64,000 nucleotides of DNA from Siphonodentalium dalli (GCA_032622095.1 CP136061.1:16430440-16494439), one strand, 5' to 3'; shown: positions 22,319 through 35,735, counted from the stretch's first letter. Notes: generated from the sequence alone by a model not told the origin. A program made the numbers and translations.

Positions 22319-22828
22319 GTGAGTATATAAAGTTATTATACATACTGTACACAACATTCTATAATGACATTTGTATTATCCATCTGTATGTTTATCCAAA
22401 TGACGTCACCCGGAGTCCCGATAATTTTTATAAATTCGATTCGAGTCCAATATTGACTTTCGGTAGTCCAATATGACTTTCGGGAGTTCAATGTGACTTT
22501 TTCCAGGATTATCATGTGACGGCTTTTGCCCAATCAGAATAGTGTTAGTTAAGGGATGGACAATAATATTGAATACAACAAGCTCGAATATAATCACGAC
22601 TCTCCACCGAATATTTTTTGTGAATGAAGATTATGTGTTGCATGCATGCATGGCTCCAGTATATTGCCACTGAATGTTCGGTATTTCTTTCTTGTTTAAT
22701 ATTTCCTGAGCTGCGCTTTCGATTATCATTCGCTGACTATAATGACTTCAATTTTGGAATTTAAAGATGAATATACCATATCTCTCTGCCAATATATATC
22801 AGACGTATGCAGCCAGTGGCTCATTATG

Positions 22829-23090
22829 GCTGAAGGAGTCACTCTCACCAAAAAGTGCTGAAGTGTGCACATGTTTTGAAAATGTGCTGAAGGGTACACA
22901 TGTTTTGAAATCTCGTTCTAAATTGCGTTTAGTTGTCGTATCTGTCATGATTTATGTTAGAAAATAATTGTTTACGTTCCAATGACCATTAAGATGAATA
23001 GAACTGTGTTAATGCAGATCACAAACCCTGTACATTTTCAAACCCTGTGTACCCTTCAGCACTATGTTTGGTGAGAATGAAACCTTCAGC
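22829..23090. mobile_element. Mutator-like MITE family 1, copy A
   Basis: Terminal inverted repeats GCTGAAGGAGTCACTCTCACC and the inverted form at the right, with internal copies of GCTGAAGGGTACAC. The flanks CTCATTATG (22820-22828) and ATCAGTATG (23091-23099) agree at 7 of 9 positions, a decayed 9-bp duplication. It lies in intron 3. Sister copies: 45410-45734 and 46019-46323. Confidence 0.8.
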
Positions 23091-23188
23091 ATCAGTATGG
23101 GTGTTGATTGCTACAATGTTCATTAAAAAGTGCTAACATTCCGAATTATACCTCCTATTTTTATATACGTTTACCCTCTTTTTGTTAG

Positions 23189-23314
23189 ATGGAGAAATAA
23201 CTGCGACACGTGATATTTCGCTAGAAAAGGTCGCTTCATATAACCTTGGCGTCTACGTTGCTGACACCAGTGGCAACCAGATCGGACCAAGAACAGTGAC
23301 AGTTACCATAACCG
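23189..23314 (+). CDS. Cadherin-like gene, visible exon 4 (second half of EC2)
   Basis: Acceptor TTAG at 23185-23188, donor GTGAGT at 23315, phase 1-1, 126 nt, residues 165-206. The order GEITATRDISLEKVASYNL then GVYVADTSGN then TVTVTIT is the standard C-terminal half of a cadherin repeat; LEKVASY occupies the place of the calcium motif LDxE. The repeat is closed at the start of exon 5 by DINKIPVF. The preceding intron contains a 262-bp MITE (22829-23090). Confidence 0.9.
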
Positions 23315-24298
23315 GTGAGTGCAACATGTGTTTTGGCTATTTATTGCTTTAGTTTTCACTTCCCCGAAATATATCATGCATGATACAAAAGTGATTGGGG
23401 ACAAGTTACCAAACTTACAATGCCCTCTCCCGAGAGAAGTTGAAAAACTGTCAAACGGAAGACCGCCCCAGCGGTAATATAATCCGCACTCAAAGAAATC
23501 CTCGAGGTAATTTGGGAAATTTTTGTGTGCCAAAATTAAATGAACATTTCTGTCGTTTTTAGTTGAGAGTTTAAAAAAAAAACTCGGCAAGGTTTGATGA
23601 GGGATGGTTTGCGTGTGGACGATTTTTTTCGGTTTATCTGTTGCTAAGACTTAGTGGGTAGTGAGTATGGTCCAAAGGCATTATGACGTCTTTATAAACA
23701 GCACATGAAGTGCTGCCAAAGCTGGTTCGAACCCCGATATAGAATATATGTGTGTGTCGTTATTCAAGAGGGGGGGTCTGATTCGTGTATCTGGGCAAGT
23801 TTGTCAGTTGCTTACTGAGGAGGGGGATAAGTATTAGTATATGGTGCATGCAGTGATTTCCCCATGAAATCAACACTCTAACATTCTGTGCCGTCTTTCC
23901 TTCACCCCATAAGCTGACAAGGTCGTGATATTGCCTGGCAGCTAACTTGAACAACGCTAAGTTCCACATAATGTATTGCATTTTCTGGTTCCTCAAATTT
24001 CCAACACAGCACCTCTACATGTTTAGAACGTTTTCCACTCATCCAAAAAAATGACCGAAACTAGCGAAATTTCACATATTTAAAATGAAATATTTATATG
24101 AAATAACCAAACAACGTTGTGTCATGCATTAAATTTCCCAACTGTTAGTAACTTTCGCCAAAGTTGGAGAGGGTGAGACACTCTGCCTACCACCACCGTG
24201 AACCACCACCACCACCACCACCATGCCACTACTGATTGATCTCATACAACCTCCTCGTATCGTTCTTGGCGACTGAACAAGAGTGTATTCTGTTGCAG

Positions 24299-24481
24299 AT
24301 ATTAATAAAATCCCTGTGTTTGCCGCGGCCTCTGCTGTCGTTCCTATCGACGAGGACAAGGCCGTCGGGACCGACGTATACACCCTCGCTACGGCTACGG
24401 ACGCGAACGGAGACACACTCACGTACAGCATGACGTACAGCCCCACCAGTGGCGCAGATATATTCGAAATTGATAGTGCAA
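24299..24481 (+). CDS. Cadherin-like gene, visible exon 5 (EC2/EC3 linker and first half of EC3)
   Basis: Acceptor TGCAG at 24294-24298, donor GTAGGT at 24482, phase 1-1, 183 nt, residues 207-267. DINKIPVF closes EC2. VPIDEDKAVGTDVYTLATA and TDANGDTLTYSMT form the N-terminal strands of EC3, with a good PEx-like acidic motif and the DxD-type calcium site. EC3 is the most canonical repeat here and the only one without cysteines. The intron that follows (13.3 kb) holds a LINE and a BEL/Pao remnant. Confidence 0.9.
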
Positions 24482-25775
24482 GTAGGTATCTTATCACGAA
24501 CAGGAATTTTATAAATGTAATTTTAGCCACATAAAAAACTGATTTGAATTTGAGATTTTGTTGAAATATTTTGGGTATTGTAGTAATTTAGAACATAAAC
24601 ATAACCATTTGATTGAGTTTCATTACTTAGAATAGGTCTAAGTTGGAAAAATTGACTTTGAAAACAATTCAGTTTTCAGACATGAGAAATTCATATTTCG
24701 AGAAATGCTCCAAAGTCGAACCCATGACATAGAACACACCAGGATTCACTCAGTTAGGTAATATTGTGTCCTTGTCTTACTTAAGGTTATATTCTGTTGA
24801 AATATGATGGAATTGATGGAATTAATTGTCAGCAATGAATGTGCCATGAGCGGCAAGTGGTGGACAACATGGAAAAAAGGAAGAAAATTGCAACATTTTG
24901 CCAGAATGTATATATATCTGGAAAGCAGCCTATAGAATGACACAGCATGCTGCAGCTAAGTTATGTGAATGACAATCCAGCTCACTTTATCGAATGTCCT
25001 TGATTTGATCTTGATAATATTGCCTTTCACTTCTTTAGAACTCCAAGAATGTGAAGTTCAAAATGTATAACTTGCCTCTCCCTTAAAATTACGGTAACTA
25101 AACACTGTGTCCCCCTGAGCACCATATATTGGAAATAAATGGGCATTGGGCTTGTTATTATGTTATCCTGATAGCATTCAGTCATACACTGTATGACAGT
25201 CCAGTGAGTGCATCCAATTGATTTTCAATAATATGTACTGTCACCACAGGCCTTCTAAACAGTGATTGAGATCTTAATAAATATAACTTTAATGCATCTA
25301 TTCTCCATCACTTTGTACAAGAAGTCCATTTATAGTAAGGTAAGTGGGTACGGTATCTGGAGAAGTCGGCCCCCACGGAGTCGGGCCCATACGAAGACGT
25401 CCCTATGCGAAGTCGGCCCCATTAATTAGAAGGGATTAAATCGGCTTAATTTTATTGAGGTAGTGTTTATGTTGGCTAATTGTGAGGTCCTCAATTTTTG
25501 CAAAAATATATAATATGATATCACTCAATTATGGAATGTGGTCCGTTTAGCATGAGTACAGTATCAAATAAATGCATGATGAAGACTTTTAATTTAAAGG
25601 TAGGCTCAGTTTACTATAGACCCTGCCTGACCAAGACTCAGAGCCCCATAAATGTTTGTGTTATAGCGACTGATGGTTCACTAAAGACCCACCCCTGTGC
25701 TCTACCACAACTGTTTAGAATGCCTGTGACTGTCACTACAAAACTTTACACATCACAGCTTTCAATGAGATTATT
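24482..25775. other. Intron 5 start: nothing recognised
   Basis: AT-rich DNA; GAAGTCGGCCC-like words repeat three times at 25363-25420. No coding support. Confidence 0.5.
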
Positions 25776-25777
25776 AC

Positions 25778-25960
25778 ATATATTATACATCCAAGCCTTG
25801 AAATAGTGTCTGTCATTTGCAGAATGAGGTCCCCAGAGGGCATATTTAGTGATGCTAACCAGCATAGCGTGTTAGCATCACCAAATTCACCCTCTGGGGA
25901 CCTCATTCTGCAAATGACAGGCACACTATTTCAAGGCTTGAATGCACAGTATAATATATA
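25778..25960. repeat. Long near-perfect palindrome
   Basis: Arms of about 85 bp: CAAGCCTTGAAATAGTG at the left is answered by CACTATTTCAAGGCTTG at the right, with matching AATGAGGTCCCCAGAGGG and TGATGCTAA further in and a loop of about 10 nt near 25860-25870. The outer TATATTATA words also pair. It could be a palindromic MITE or a hairpin RNA source; no target duplication found. Confidence 0.75.
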
Positions 25961-27614
25961 TAAACCACTTTTACTTATGTTATACATACAGTTTATATTC
26001 ACACAATGTTATACTATTTTGTGTAAAATTACACTTTCAACGTGTTTATTGCTGCTAACAAAATAAAATATAATCTAACACCTGTAGCCATCAGCTGTTT
26101 TGACCAGGTACTTAGGTGTAATCGAAACTGAAAGTGAAACTGATATAACGGTAATCACAACAATTGATAAGTTGTGTCGGAGACAATGGGAACAAGGTCA
26201 TGGCACTCCGAATATACGTATTCAATGTTTAGCTTCACCTACCACAAAATAAACAAGTGAAATATATTCTTAGTATACCTTTTGCTTCGTAAAAAGCGTG
26301 CTGTTCGCGAAAACGTGCTTCAATTCATCAGATCTGGATCTAAAGCGGAAGTGAGAACTATTCAGCGAAACGAACCCTTGCCATATCCGTTTGTCTATTT
26401 ATAGCTACTATAAAATTTGGTTCGCCATTAACTTTTACCAGATATTCTAGCGGGTGGCCGATGAGAGCGCAGCAGGTAAATCATTTGTTTTTCTGTCTCA
26501 AACATTACTTTTTATCCACGTTAACTGCATTTAACCCCAATTACTGTGTCCGCCTAATTTTCGAAAAATTCTTTCATCATGTTCTAATTTAGTTGGTGGA
26601 CCCAACTATTCAAACAGAGCTAGACGCTCTCGAATAGTTGGGCCTCCGTAGTTTTATTCACGACCTCCAAGTGCTTTTCCATTATTATGAATTTTTTTCC
26701 CACTTATAACATGAAAATACAAACATTGTATATAAATTATGTTGAAGACTAATCTGTTCTGAGTGAGTATCAACAAGCTACCCGACGAAAAAAATAAAAA
26801 TGTGACATTTGTAGTTGTTTTAAAAATACATGGTAGACTGCTTGCCGAAAAACTATTTCGGGAAAAAATTAGACACTACCCCGCCTCATTTCAATCACCA
26901 AATTCACATATAAGTTATGATATAACTAGATGGTTGTATCTGCTACCATTTTGTTGTAAGGTCAAGTGATAGTGGCAGATTACGAAGTCATTGTGTACAA
27001 TACCTGACTCTTGAAATATAATCCGAACTTTGAGATAAATCCGAGACCGTTAATTTGTCAACATTTAAAACTTGATCTGTAGTAAATTGACGGAACGGAA
27101 AAGGCGGAACGAACTTACAACTACATAACCGGAAAGGAGATCAGATAATTACGGGAACGATCGACCGAGTGAAAGCAACAGCAACAAATAATTTTTGAAT
27201 TTTAAGTTTTAATTAACAATGGAGTTTGATTTCAAAGAAACAATGACCAAGGGCGTGGCGATATGTGCGGGGACACAATATAAAGTGTAAGCCAAGGCCG
27301 TGGCCGGCTCCAAATAAAATGTGTAAACGGGGTGTTATATGTTTGGACCGTTGTTTCTCAATGGATATTAATGAAATTTGGTATATATGTCCGGGCTGAG
27401 GCATGGAATACACTAACGTTTGAACTGTTTTTAAATTCACAAATTTGTCAATTTTCTTCAACTTTTTCGTTATGGAACACACATTAATATTCAAATAGTG
27501 GTCTCGGTATCAAACGCCCAAGTTCCGACCACGTCGCCATCGCTATGCTTACATAAGATTTACGTGCCAATAACGTTGACAAAGCATTAGCGACAATATG
27601 GAGTCGAAACCGAG
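25961..27614. other. Intron 5: nothing coding; one small hairpin
   Basis: A hairpin at 26601-26642 (CCCAACTATTC / GAATAGTTGGG with inner AGAGC / GCTCT). Otherwise unremarkable AT-rich sequence. Confidence 0.5.
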
Positions 27615-28699
27615 TAGAGATCGGCGGTTTTGATTTTTTATGTTCGGTTTTTCTGGGAGAAAAAACATCGGTTTCGGTTCGGTTTTTTTTTACTAGATAG
27701 TGAAATTATACTGAAATGAATATACTTTCAAAGTAACCGCAATTAGAGTCAATAATGTCCCAATAACGTTCAATTTTTTAGGAAGGAAATGCGATCACAG
27801 GTAAACAACGGGACAAAATGCCGACGCAAACTGAATCCAACGCGATAAGATGATACAATTCGGTATTTAAAAAAATAAACACCCCCATCTTCACTGTTTA
27901 TCCCTTTCTGACATGTTTAAAACATATTTATCATATTATATGCATTAATTGGTGTCTGATAATTCAACCACAAACAGCAGCAAATTCACAAACAGTGGGC
28001 GTCCTTGACCTGACTGTGTAACAATTATTGACACGTGTATGATTGACCCACATTCAATGACTGCGGTGTGATCGCTTTGATGTGTGTGATGTTGCGACAT
28101 AGTTTACAAGCTGCACAATGGCTGCAAACTTCTACCAGATTACGTCACATCGGAATGTCCAGACGACCAAAGTGTTCATACCATTTACTTAAGTTTTCGA
28201 GTTAGCAGACGCTTCCATTTTTTTGGTTGGCGATTATCGCCTTATTTGGACTTGTGTACGTTCGGCATTCATATAGTTAGCCGGACTCTGGTTTAAGCGA
28301 CGTTTTTATGACATATTAAGCAGCGACATTTTTTTGCAGTCGTCTCCAGTTGGACGCGTAAAATAACTCCAAACAGGGCGTTTTGTTGAACCATGTTCGT
28401 TATTTTGTTCGGCCATATGTTTTGAAAAAGAACAAAAACAGTCGCCTATACGATATTATAACAACACATATCTGAGACGAAATGGACACATTCCGATATA
28501 ATATTGATCAGTGAGGCCGATAATTTGATAACAATATCAACTAATAAGTACCTGGGGAGGTATAATAAGTTGATTTAAGTGAAAAATAAACATATACAAA
28601 AAACGTAATGTCGGTTTGAGCAGAATCGCGTGGGTCGGTTTTCGGTTTATTGTTAAAAATCGAAACTGAGTTGTTTTCTCGGTTAACCGCCCATCACTA
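27615..28699. mobile_element. hAT-like non-autonomous element (tentative)
   Basis: The left end TAGAGATCGGCGGTTTTGAT and inverted right end TAGTGATGGGCGGTTAACCG share TAGNGATSGGCGGTT, the style of many hAT termini; GATTTTTTA and CGGTTTT words also recur inverted near both ends. No 8-bp target duplication found and no transposase frame. Confidence 0.4.
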
Positions 28700-29690
28700 T
28701 CTGAATATTATAGTCTTAGAGTCGTCAATTAGTTAAAGCCCATAAGTGACCGTGTGGCTACCTTATATTACAATTTGACGACAGTTGGTAAGTTAAGGTG
28801 TCAATTTGGAACAAATTCTCACTCAATTAGGATGGAAAGAGGTTGGAATAATAATTTGGATACTTAATAAGGCACTTTAGCCACGCCCTTGAAAAAAATT
28901 GATTTGATGATATATTATGATGTCATGGCGATGATGATTTTAATAATAATATGTTGATGTCGGATGATGACGATGGTGATTATGAAATGGTTACATGCAT
29001 ATATACATATATAATCAATAAGTTTATTTCTCATGTTTATAAATATTTGAATCGAAAATAAACTCGAAACAAACAAGACATGTTATAGCCGGAATCCAAT
29101 TATGTTCGTTCCGTTTCCGATTCCTAATTCACTGTTTTGACGGATTTTTGCAAATACAAAATGGCTGAAAGTTCGAGGCGGTAGAAATATGCTCTCGCTT
29201 TATGCGAAGAATGACACGACTAACATCTTAAACATGCATTCACACATAACTAGAAGTGTACTAGAAGCTCTTATCTTCAAGTATGTAGCATTTTTGGCTG
29301 TTAAATAATATTTTGTAGGTTGTGTTATCGCTTGTGAAAAGTCGAGTAAATGTCCATACCATGATTGGAGACGGAGTACTGCTTTCAGTGATATACAGTC
29401 CTGACTTTTATAGAGCTATGCTCTGATAATAAAAGTCAGGTTTACGGACTAGTTCTAATTGATCCCGGTTATTTATTTGAGCACTAAATGATAGCTTATT
29501 TATTCGGATTTCGTTTTAGCGCGAAATCCAAAAAGATCTATAAAGATCGAGTGTCATGTGATTCCATAGATTGCAACACCCCGCTCCGGTTCCATGGTCG
29601 GGACGCCTTTTTTCATACCAAAAGTCAGCTTACGAGCGACATCTCGGGGGAGGTAATGTCGCTAGTAATTGTCTGATCTGGAGATGTCCA
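28700..29690. other. Intron 5: nothing recognised
   Basis: Contains a hairpin at about 29400-29447 (CCTGACTTTTAT / ATAAAAGTCAGG). No coding support. Confidence 0.5.
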
Positions 29691-30377
29691 ATGCCATTCA
29701 AGATTCAAGATTCAATAAGATTTATTTCGTATTCAATATAATTATAATACATATATATCAACAGGACCCCACAAAAAGTATAACTTGTAAGGGCAGGGCC
29801 CTTATGCTTGTATAATGATACAGTGTTATGTGTACGTATATTGGGTGAATATTATTGTGTGTATTATTGTATAGAAATGGGCAAGAAGGGGTGGGGGCAT
29901 ATGGTGGGAGGGGGGAGGGTTGTGAGATGGTGATTATAGTCATTTTTTTTAGGTGGTATGCTTTATCTGGTAGCCAATATGATTATCGTGATGTCTTTAT
30001 GCTGAGACCTGCGCGATCGTCTTGCAATTTTCAATAATGTGGGGAATACCAGTATTTAAGGTGATCAATGAAATATGGGTGTGAATACTGCTTGATTTGG
30101 TTGAGGAATTGGTTAAGGTTATAGACAAGTTGATTATTTTTGCACTGTTGTTCAGATGAGTGATAAATAGTAACACATGGAGGAAAAGTGGCATAAATTT
30201 GTTTGGCCTGTTCCTCACCGGGAGAGCTGGCCAGGAGAGGGAGGATTATACTATGAGAATAAAGAGAAGTTCATTAATTTCTGCCCCCTCTTCTGGACAG
30301 TCTCTGCCGTAAGGGACTGCTGGCTGGTATTGACTTAGTATATATAATAGGGGAGAGAATACATACAAACTGGATTG

Positions 30378-32678
30378 TTATTTGATATTTGGGGTGTATT
30401 TATTAATGAAATGTGATTTTAGGTACTTATGATATTTGTCACTAGTTTCTACGCGAAGCTTACAGTCACATGGGAGTTCATTCCATAGACATCTGGCTCT
30501 GGTTGATATGACACTTCTTGCTTTTTTTGTTCTTCTGAATTCACAATACAGATTTGAATTTGCTTTGAACCGGGTATTGTGGTTATGGATATCATGTATA
30601 TTAGTAAATATTGAAGACAGCGATTTGGGGAGTTTCTTTTGATGGAAATCATGTAAAAAATTTATTAGTTGCATGTTTCCAATGTCATTCATCAATAGCA
30701 AATTGTGGTCCCTGCATATTTCTGGTATGCTTTTTTTTGCGTAAGATAGTGTGGCGATAGCTTTGTTTTGTATTTTTTCAAGATTTTCAAGGTTTTTCTT
30801 TGTTGTTGCACTCCATATGGCATTACAATATGTGAGGTGTGGGATAATCAGTACAGAATAGATTGTTTTCATTGTATCTCTGGGTATGAAATCACTGATT
30901 TTTCTCATGACTCCTAAATTTTTTGACAGTTTTTTAGTAATAGATTCCGCTTGCATATTCCATGATAAATTTTCTTCAATAATAATTCCTAGGAATTTAG
31001 TGTTTTTAACTCTTTGTATCTGATTTTCATTGATCTTGAGCTCGGGTAGGACAGTTATTTGTTTGCATAGATCTGTATTCGTAAATATCATGTAATAAGT
31101 TTTTTCTAGGTTTAGAGATAGTTTATTAGCAAGAAACCATTTGCTCATTGTCTCCATTTCTTTGTTGACTACATCATATGCCTTATTTATATCTTTATTA
31201 GAGTAAAATGCATTTGTATCATCAGCAAATAATATTAGATTCAGGTCCTTACAAATATTTGGAAGATCGTTCATATATATCAGAAAGAGTAGAGGGCCAA
31301 GTATAGATCCTTGTGGAACTCCACATATTATGTCTGTTTGTGAAGACAAGTGGCCTTCATATTGTACAGATTGTTTTCTATTAGTCAAATAGCTTTGGAA
31401 CCAGTTCAGTGCAACCCCACGACATCCATAGTTTTCAAGTTTATTTAGCATTATATTATGATTTATTGTATCAAATGCCTTTGATAGATCAAGGAATACC
31501 CCAATGGTGTGTTCTCTATTATCTAGGGCTTGGGTAATTTTCTCTAAGAGATCAGTTAGTGCCAGAATAGTTGAGTGATTCTTTCTGAAGCCATATTGAC
31601 TTCTATATAGCAAATTGTATTTGGTTAAGTATTTGTTCAGTCGGTTGTACATCATTTTTTCTAGGATTTTGGAAAATACAGGTAGCACAGAGACTGGCCT
31701 GTAGTTACTTAATGTGATTGGGTCTTTAGCTTTGAAAATAGGTACAACTTTTGCTATCTTCATGAGGTCTGGAAATATTCCTTTAGCAAGAGAAAGATTG
31801 CATATATGTGTAATGGGTTTAATAATAAATTCGCTACAATGTTTCAATATTGAACACTTGAGATCATCAATACCGGCAGCCTTTTTTGCACTGATATTTT
31901 TGAGAATTTCTATGACTTCAAGTTCATCTGTTGGTTGGATAAAGAATGAAGAACACTTAGGTTGATTAAGGTAATCTGCTGGATTCTTGTTAGATTTAAT
32001 TTTTGAAGCAAGGGTTGGTCCAATATTGGTGAAGAATTCATTGAATTTGGTAGCAATTTCCTCTTTGTTATTAATATATTTATTTTCATAAAAGAACTCT
32101 GTTACATTTTTGCTTCCCTTTTTCTTGTTGAGAATGTTTTTAATCAGTTTCCATGTGCCATCGATATTACCTTCATATTGTTGGAATTTCCTATGATAAT
32201 AGTGTTGTTTAGCAGTACGGATAATTAAATTTAGTCTATTCGTATACTTCTTGTATCGATCATTATTATAGTATGTTCTGTTCTTAATGAATATTTTATA
32301 TAGTTTATTCTTTCTTCTAATGGAATTCAGTATACCTGCTGTTATCCATGGATTGCAATGATTAGAAGGTTTGATTTTCTTTCTGATGTTTGGAAAATTA
32401 TTATTGTAAATGTTTGTTAATGTTTCGTGGAAAGAATTGTAGGCTTTGTTGCAATCCTGGTTGTCTAACACCATAGTCCAGTCAATTTTGGATATTTCAG
32501 TTATAAAATTTTCTTTGTTTCTTTTTGAATAGTCTCTTTGCCATATAAATACGTCTTTCTTATTCATTGTTTTAGTTCCATTGCTCAAAAGGAGATAGAT
32601 AGGCATGTGATCTGTAATGTCTTCCACGAATATACCAGCATTGATAGATGAGGAGAGGAGACAGTTGGAGAATATGTT
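30378..32678 (-). pseudogene. LINE ORF2 C-terminal part: reverse transcriptase
   Basis: 749 residues are open from the first ATG (32627). Motifs in order: linker PWITAGILNSIRRKNKLY (about 93-110), LSNYRPVSVLP (306-316), FLDLSKAFDTINH (378-390), GVPQGSILGPLLF (436-448), catalytic FADD (467-470) and FLGIIIEENLSW (546-557). All polymerase motifs are present, so the RT part is intact although the ORF is cut from the endonuclease by a one-base frameshift near 32680. It would copy the LINE RNA at the target site. Confidence 0.93.
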
Positions 32679-32686
32679 GTCAATAT

Positions 32687-33700
32687 TTAAAGGGTTGCAC
32701 TGAACTCAGTTATTCTAGTGGGTTTCGTTATTGATGGCAAGAACATAAATGACTTGAGTAAGTTAAGGAAGTTGTTTCCGCTGGTGTTATTAGTATTTAT
32801 GTTTATATTAAAGTCTCCCATTAGGAAACAATCTTTTTTCTCTTTATGTATCTGGGTTAATACTGTTTCAAGTTTTTCAAGAAAGTCATCGACATTAGAA
32901 TTTGGGCTTCGATATATACATCCTACTACTTGTTTTTTGTTTTTTTTGTTTTTGTCAGGAATTTCAATAAATAAGCTCTCAAAGTTCTCACTGAACAAAG
33001 ACAAGTCTGATCGTACCTGTGCTTCAATGCTTTCATGTACATAAAGTCCAACACCACCCCCACCTCTATCACTCCTGTGTTTCTCATATAAGCTATAGCT
33101 TCCCATTTGTGTTAGATCCACATGAGATTCATCCTTAAGCCAAGTTTCAGTAACGCCTATTAGATCAAATCTGTGTCTACAGGTATACAGGAAAGTGGAT
33201 AACTTGTCCATATTTTTTAATAGTGAACGTATGTTGAAGTGTATCATTGATGATGACACATTTTGGTTTATTATTTTCAATTTATCGTTAAATTCATCAA
33301 GGAGGGTATAGTTAGAGGAGTTTTCAGGATTTACTGGGTTTAAATTGTATTCATCATCATCCATTTGATGTTCTTCACGAAAGTCATCATTTAGAGTGAA
33401 TGGGTTCATTAAAAATGATTTATTTGAATTTGTGTGAGTATATTCTTGTTTCATGTCAAATAATGCCAGTCGAAACAGTGCCTCTTCCTCCATGTGATTA
33501 AATGGAAATAACGTCGCATTACAATGGTAGCAAAACCATGGGCTATCATCATTAGCTAGCTTCATGAAATCTGTTTTTAGTAGTTTAGAGCAGCGGAGGT
33601 GAATCCATTGATCACACAGGTCACAACATAACGCATCTTGATTTTTTTCTCACTGATTTGTTGCATGTAGAGCATGGGTATTTTAGAGGCATGGTAATGT
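32687..33700 (-). pseudogene. LINE ORF2 N-terminal part: PHD finger and APE-type endonuclease
   Basis: A C4HC3 PHD-type finger starts near 33690 (CSTC, later CCDLC, then WIHLRC and WFCYHC), broken by a one-base shift in a seven-A run (about 33645-33651). The endonuclease follows in a 292-residue frame from 33565: FNIRSL (about 110), catalytic ETWL (140-143), YRSPNS (218-223), MGDFN (249-253), SITKPTRIT (280-288). The last endonuclease motif, DITDH, lies in the next frame. It nicks target DNA to prime reverse transcription. Confidence 0.88.
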
Positions 33701-34509
33701 GGTTGTATGGGGGGGGGTATGGAGGGGGCGGTGTGTGCGAGTGGTGAACTTTTTGAAGTTATTTGTCCAAATGTAGGGTGTTCAGTGTTCACATCAACGG
33801 AGAAATGGCTGCAAGAAAAAAAGAGTGATGGGTGTATTTTTAGATGAACTGGGAGATGACTTATTCAGTTTATGATTTCCAGAAGAGAATGTGTATTACG
33901 TAATGGATGGTTGGATATATGTTGTTTTCCATGCACATGCTTGACAAAACTCAGGAAGTATAAGTATATACATAATAACGTATCAATCATTAGTGCATGC
34001 AATTATAGTTTTGTGAGTTAAACACATACATGTAAGCTTATAGCATGCAGCAACAGATGAGTATGTCACAAAAACAAAATAATACATATATAACAAAGAC
34101 ACACAAGAACAGAGGCATGCTAGTCGATGGATTAACATGAGATGGAAGTATGCTGTCCAGAGTCAATGACACGATACGCAGTCACTATGATGATGAGAGT
34201 ATGTTGTCCAGAGATGATTATACACTGTCATGACGTTGAAAACAAAACATGCTGTCCAGAGATTATATCTTTCACAGTTAGAATGATGAAATAGGCATCC
34301 ACAGTAAATCACGAGACAGAAGCATGCTGACCAGAGAATATATAACACAGTCATGAATGATGATGATCCAGATATTTTATCATTCACAGTTATGATGAGA
34401 CATGCATCCATAAACGATCACGAGACAGAATCAGAGAATATAACACAGATATGAATGATGATGATCCATGAATAAGAATGTGTATGCATTGTAGTTTGAG
34501 TATCTATGT

Positions 34510-35293
34510 TTAATTGTCCACATACTCTAGCTCATTTAGCTCCTTTACTAGGATTTTTTTGCCATTGTTTATGAGTGCAATTATTTTGCCATCCAGTGTC
34601 CAGGAGTTTTTAACACTGGGGTGAGAATTGACATCTTTCAAAAGTTTCATGTTCTTTTGAGTTAGGCTCTCAGTTATTGCCAGTTTGGTGTTGTCGCCAT
34701 AGAGCTTGCAGTTTTTTAGTGCTCTTTTGGTCATGAACATTTGGTGTTTTGTGTCATGTTTGACAAATCTTACAATGATAGCCCTTGGTCTGTTTTTGTT
34801 ACCGGTAGGTTTCCTCCCAAGTCTGTGAGATCGGCCAATTTCCCCATCTTGGATTGGAACATTTAGCCCATTTCTGAAGACATTGAGAGCAATATCATTT
34901 GTGTGTTCGTTGTTTTGTTCGGGGACGCCATGAATTAGTAGGCAGTTTCTGCGGCTGTATTGTTCAAGGTTGTTGACACTCTCTTTGAGCTCTAAATTTT
35001 CAACACGCAGTCTGAGTAATTCAGTTTCCAGTTCCTCAATACGTTTAATAATGGGATTGTCATTTGATTCATCAACCGATTTGGAAAAGGAGTCATTATT
35101 AACAATAGCTTCAACAAGTGATGACTTTGTTTTTCCATCAGAGAGGATTTGCTCGACTATTTTTTCAGCCAAGCTTTCAACAAGTTTTTTTAAGACTCTC
35201 ATCTTTTAATAGAGTGTCCGTAATTGATTTTTTGAGATCTTGTTCGTTTACCTCTTTTGAGCTTTGTGTAGAAGTACGTCTGGATTGTGGCAT
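34510..35293 (-). pseudogene. LINE ORF1 (coiled coil and L1-type RNA-binding domain)
   Basis: A 230-residue frame starts at 35202. A Leu-rich coiled coil (about 50-80, ELETELLRLRVENLELKESV) is followed by EQYSRRNCLLIHGVPE and IGRSHRLG, the signature of transposase_22/L1-ORF1-like RNA chaperones. An upstream ATG at 35293 opens another frame (MPQSRRTSTQ...) that joins this one across a seven-A run near 35185-35192, so the native protein probably starts there and the run contains one extra A. Confidence 0.82.
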
Positions 35294-35735
35294 GTTGCCT
35301 AATTTCGTGCACTGACAACAACAACAGTTTTAGATTAGTAAAATCCCAGCTTTCCACTTCCAAGTGAGTTCATATATTACAACATTTGTTTCAATAGTCG
35401 TATATGCTACTTATATTAAACGAACAAGTGTGATATATAGCGGAATAACATTTATTTACAGACAATCTGGGTTTCCAAGATGAATATAACATTGAACACC
35501 AACAGCTGTAGAGGATTAGTTACAATAAATCGATTTGTGATCTGTTAATTTCGGAGAATTTAATCGAACTAAAACAGGTGGTTTTCCACAACAAAGCCTA
35601 TATTGAGCGATGTACAAATAATAATGTTGGTCGCGATAATAGTTCCTGGTTTCTCACAACAACGCCTCTATTTGAGCGATGTACAATAATAGTTCCTAAC
35701 ACTCCAGCGCAAACAAGATATGGCATAATTAATGT

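Larger units (their letters stand above)
29697..35310 (-). mobile_element. Nearly full-length CR1/Jockey-like LINE
   Basis: The minus-strand order is ORF1 (35293-34510), ORF2 with PHD finger and endonuclease (33700-32687), reverse transcriptase (32678-30378), a 3' UTR, and a 3' end in (GATTCAA)n at about 29697-29715. This is the standard layout of an APE-type non-LTR retrotransposon. It carries at least three frameshifts and is inactive as read. It lies antisense in intron 5. Confidence 0.9.

Noticed and set aside
23724..23734. GGTTCGAACCC, a match to the polymerase III B box
   Set aside because: No A box at the right distance and no cloverleaf; flanking bases do not form a T stem.
24129..24530. 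133-codon minus-strand frame over exon 5
   Set aside because: Antisense shadow of the cadherin exon and of a CCA repeat.
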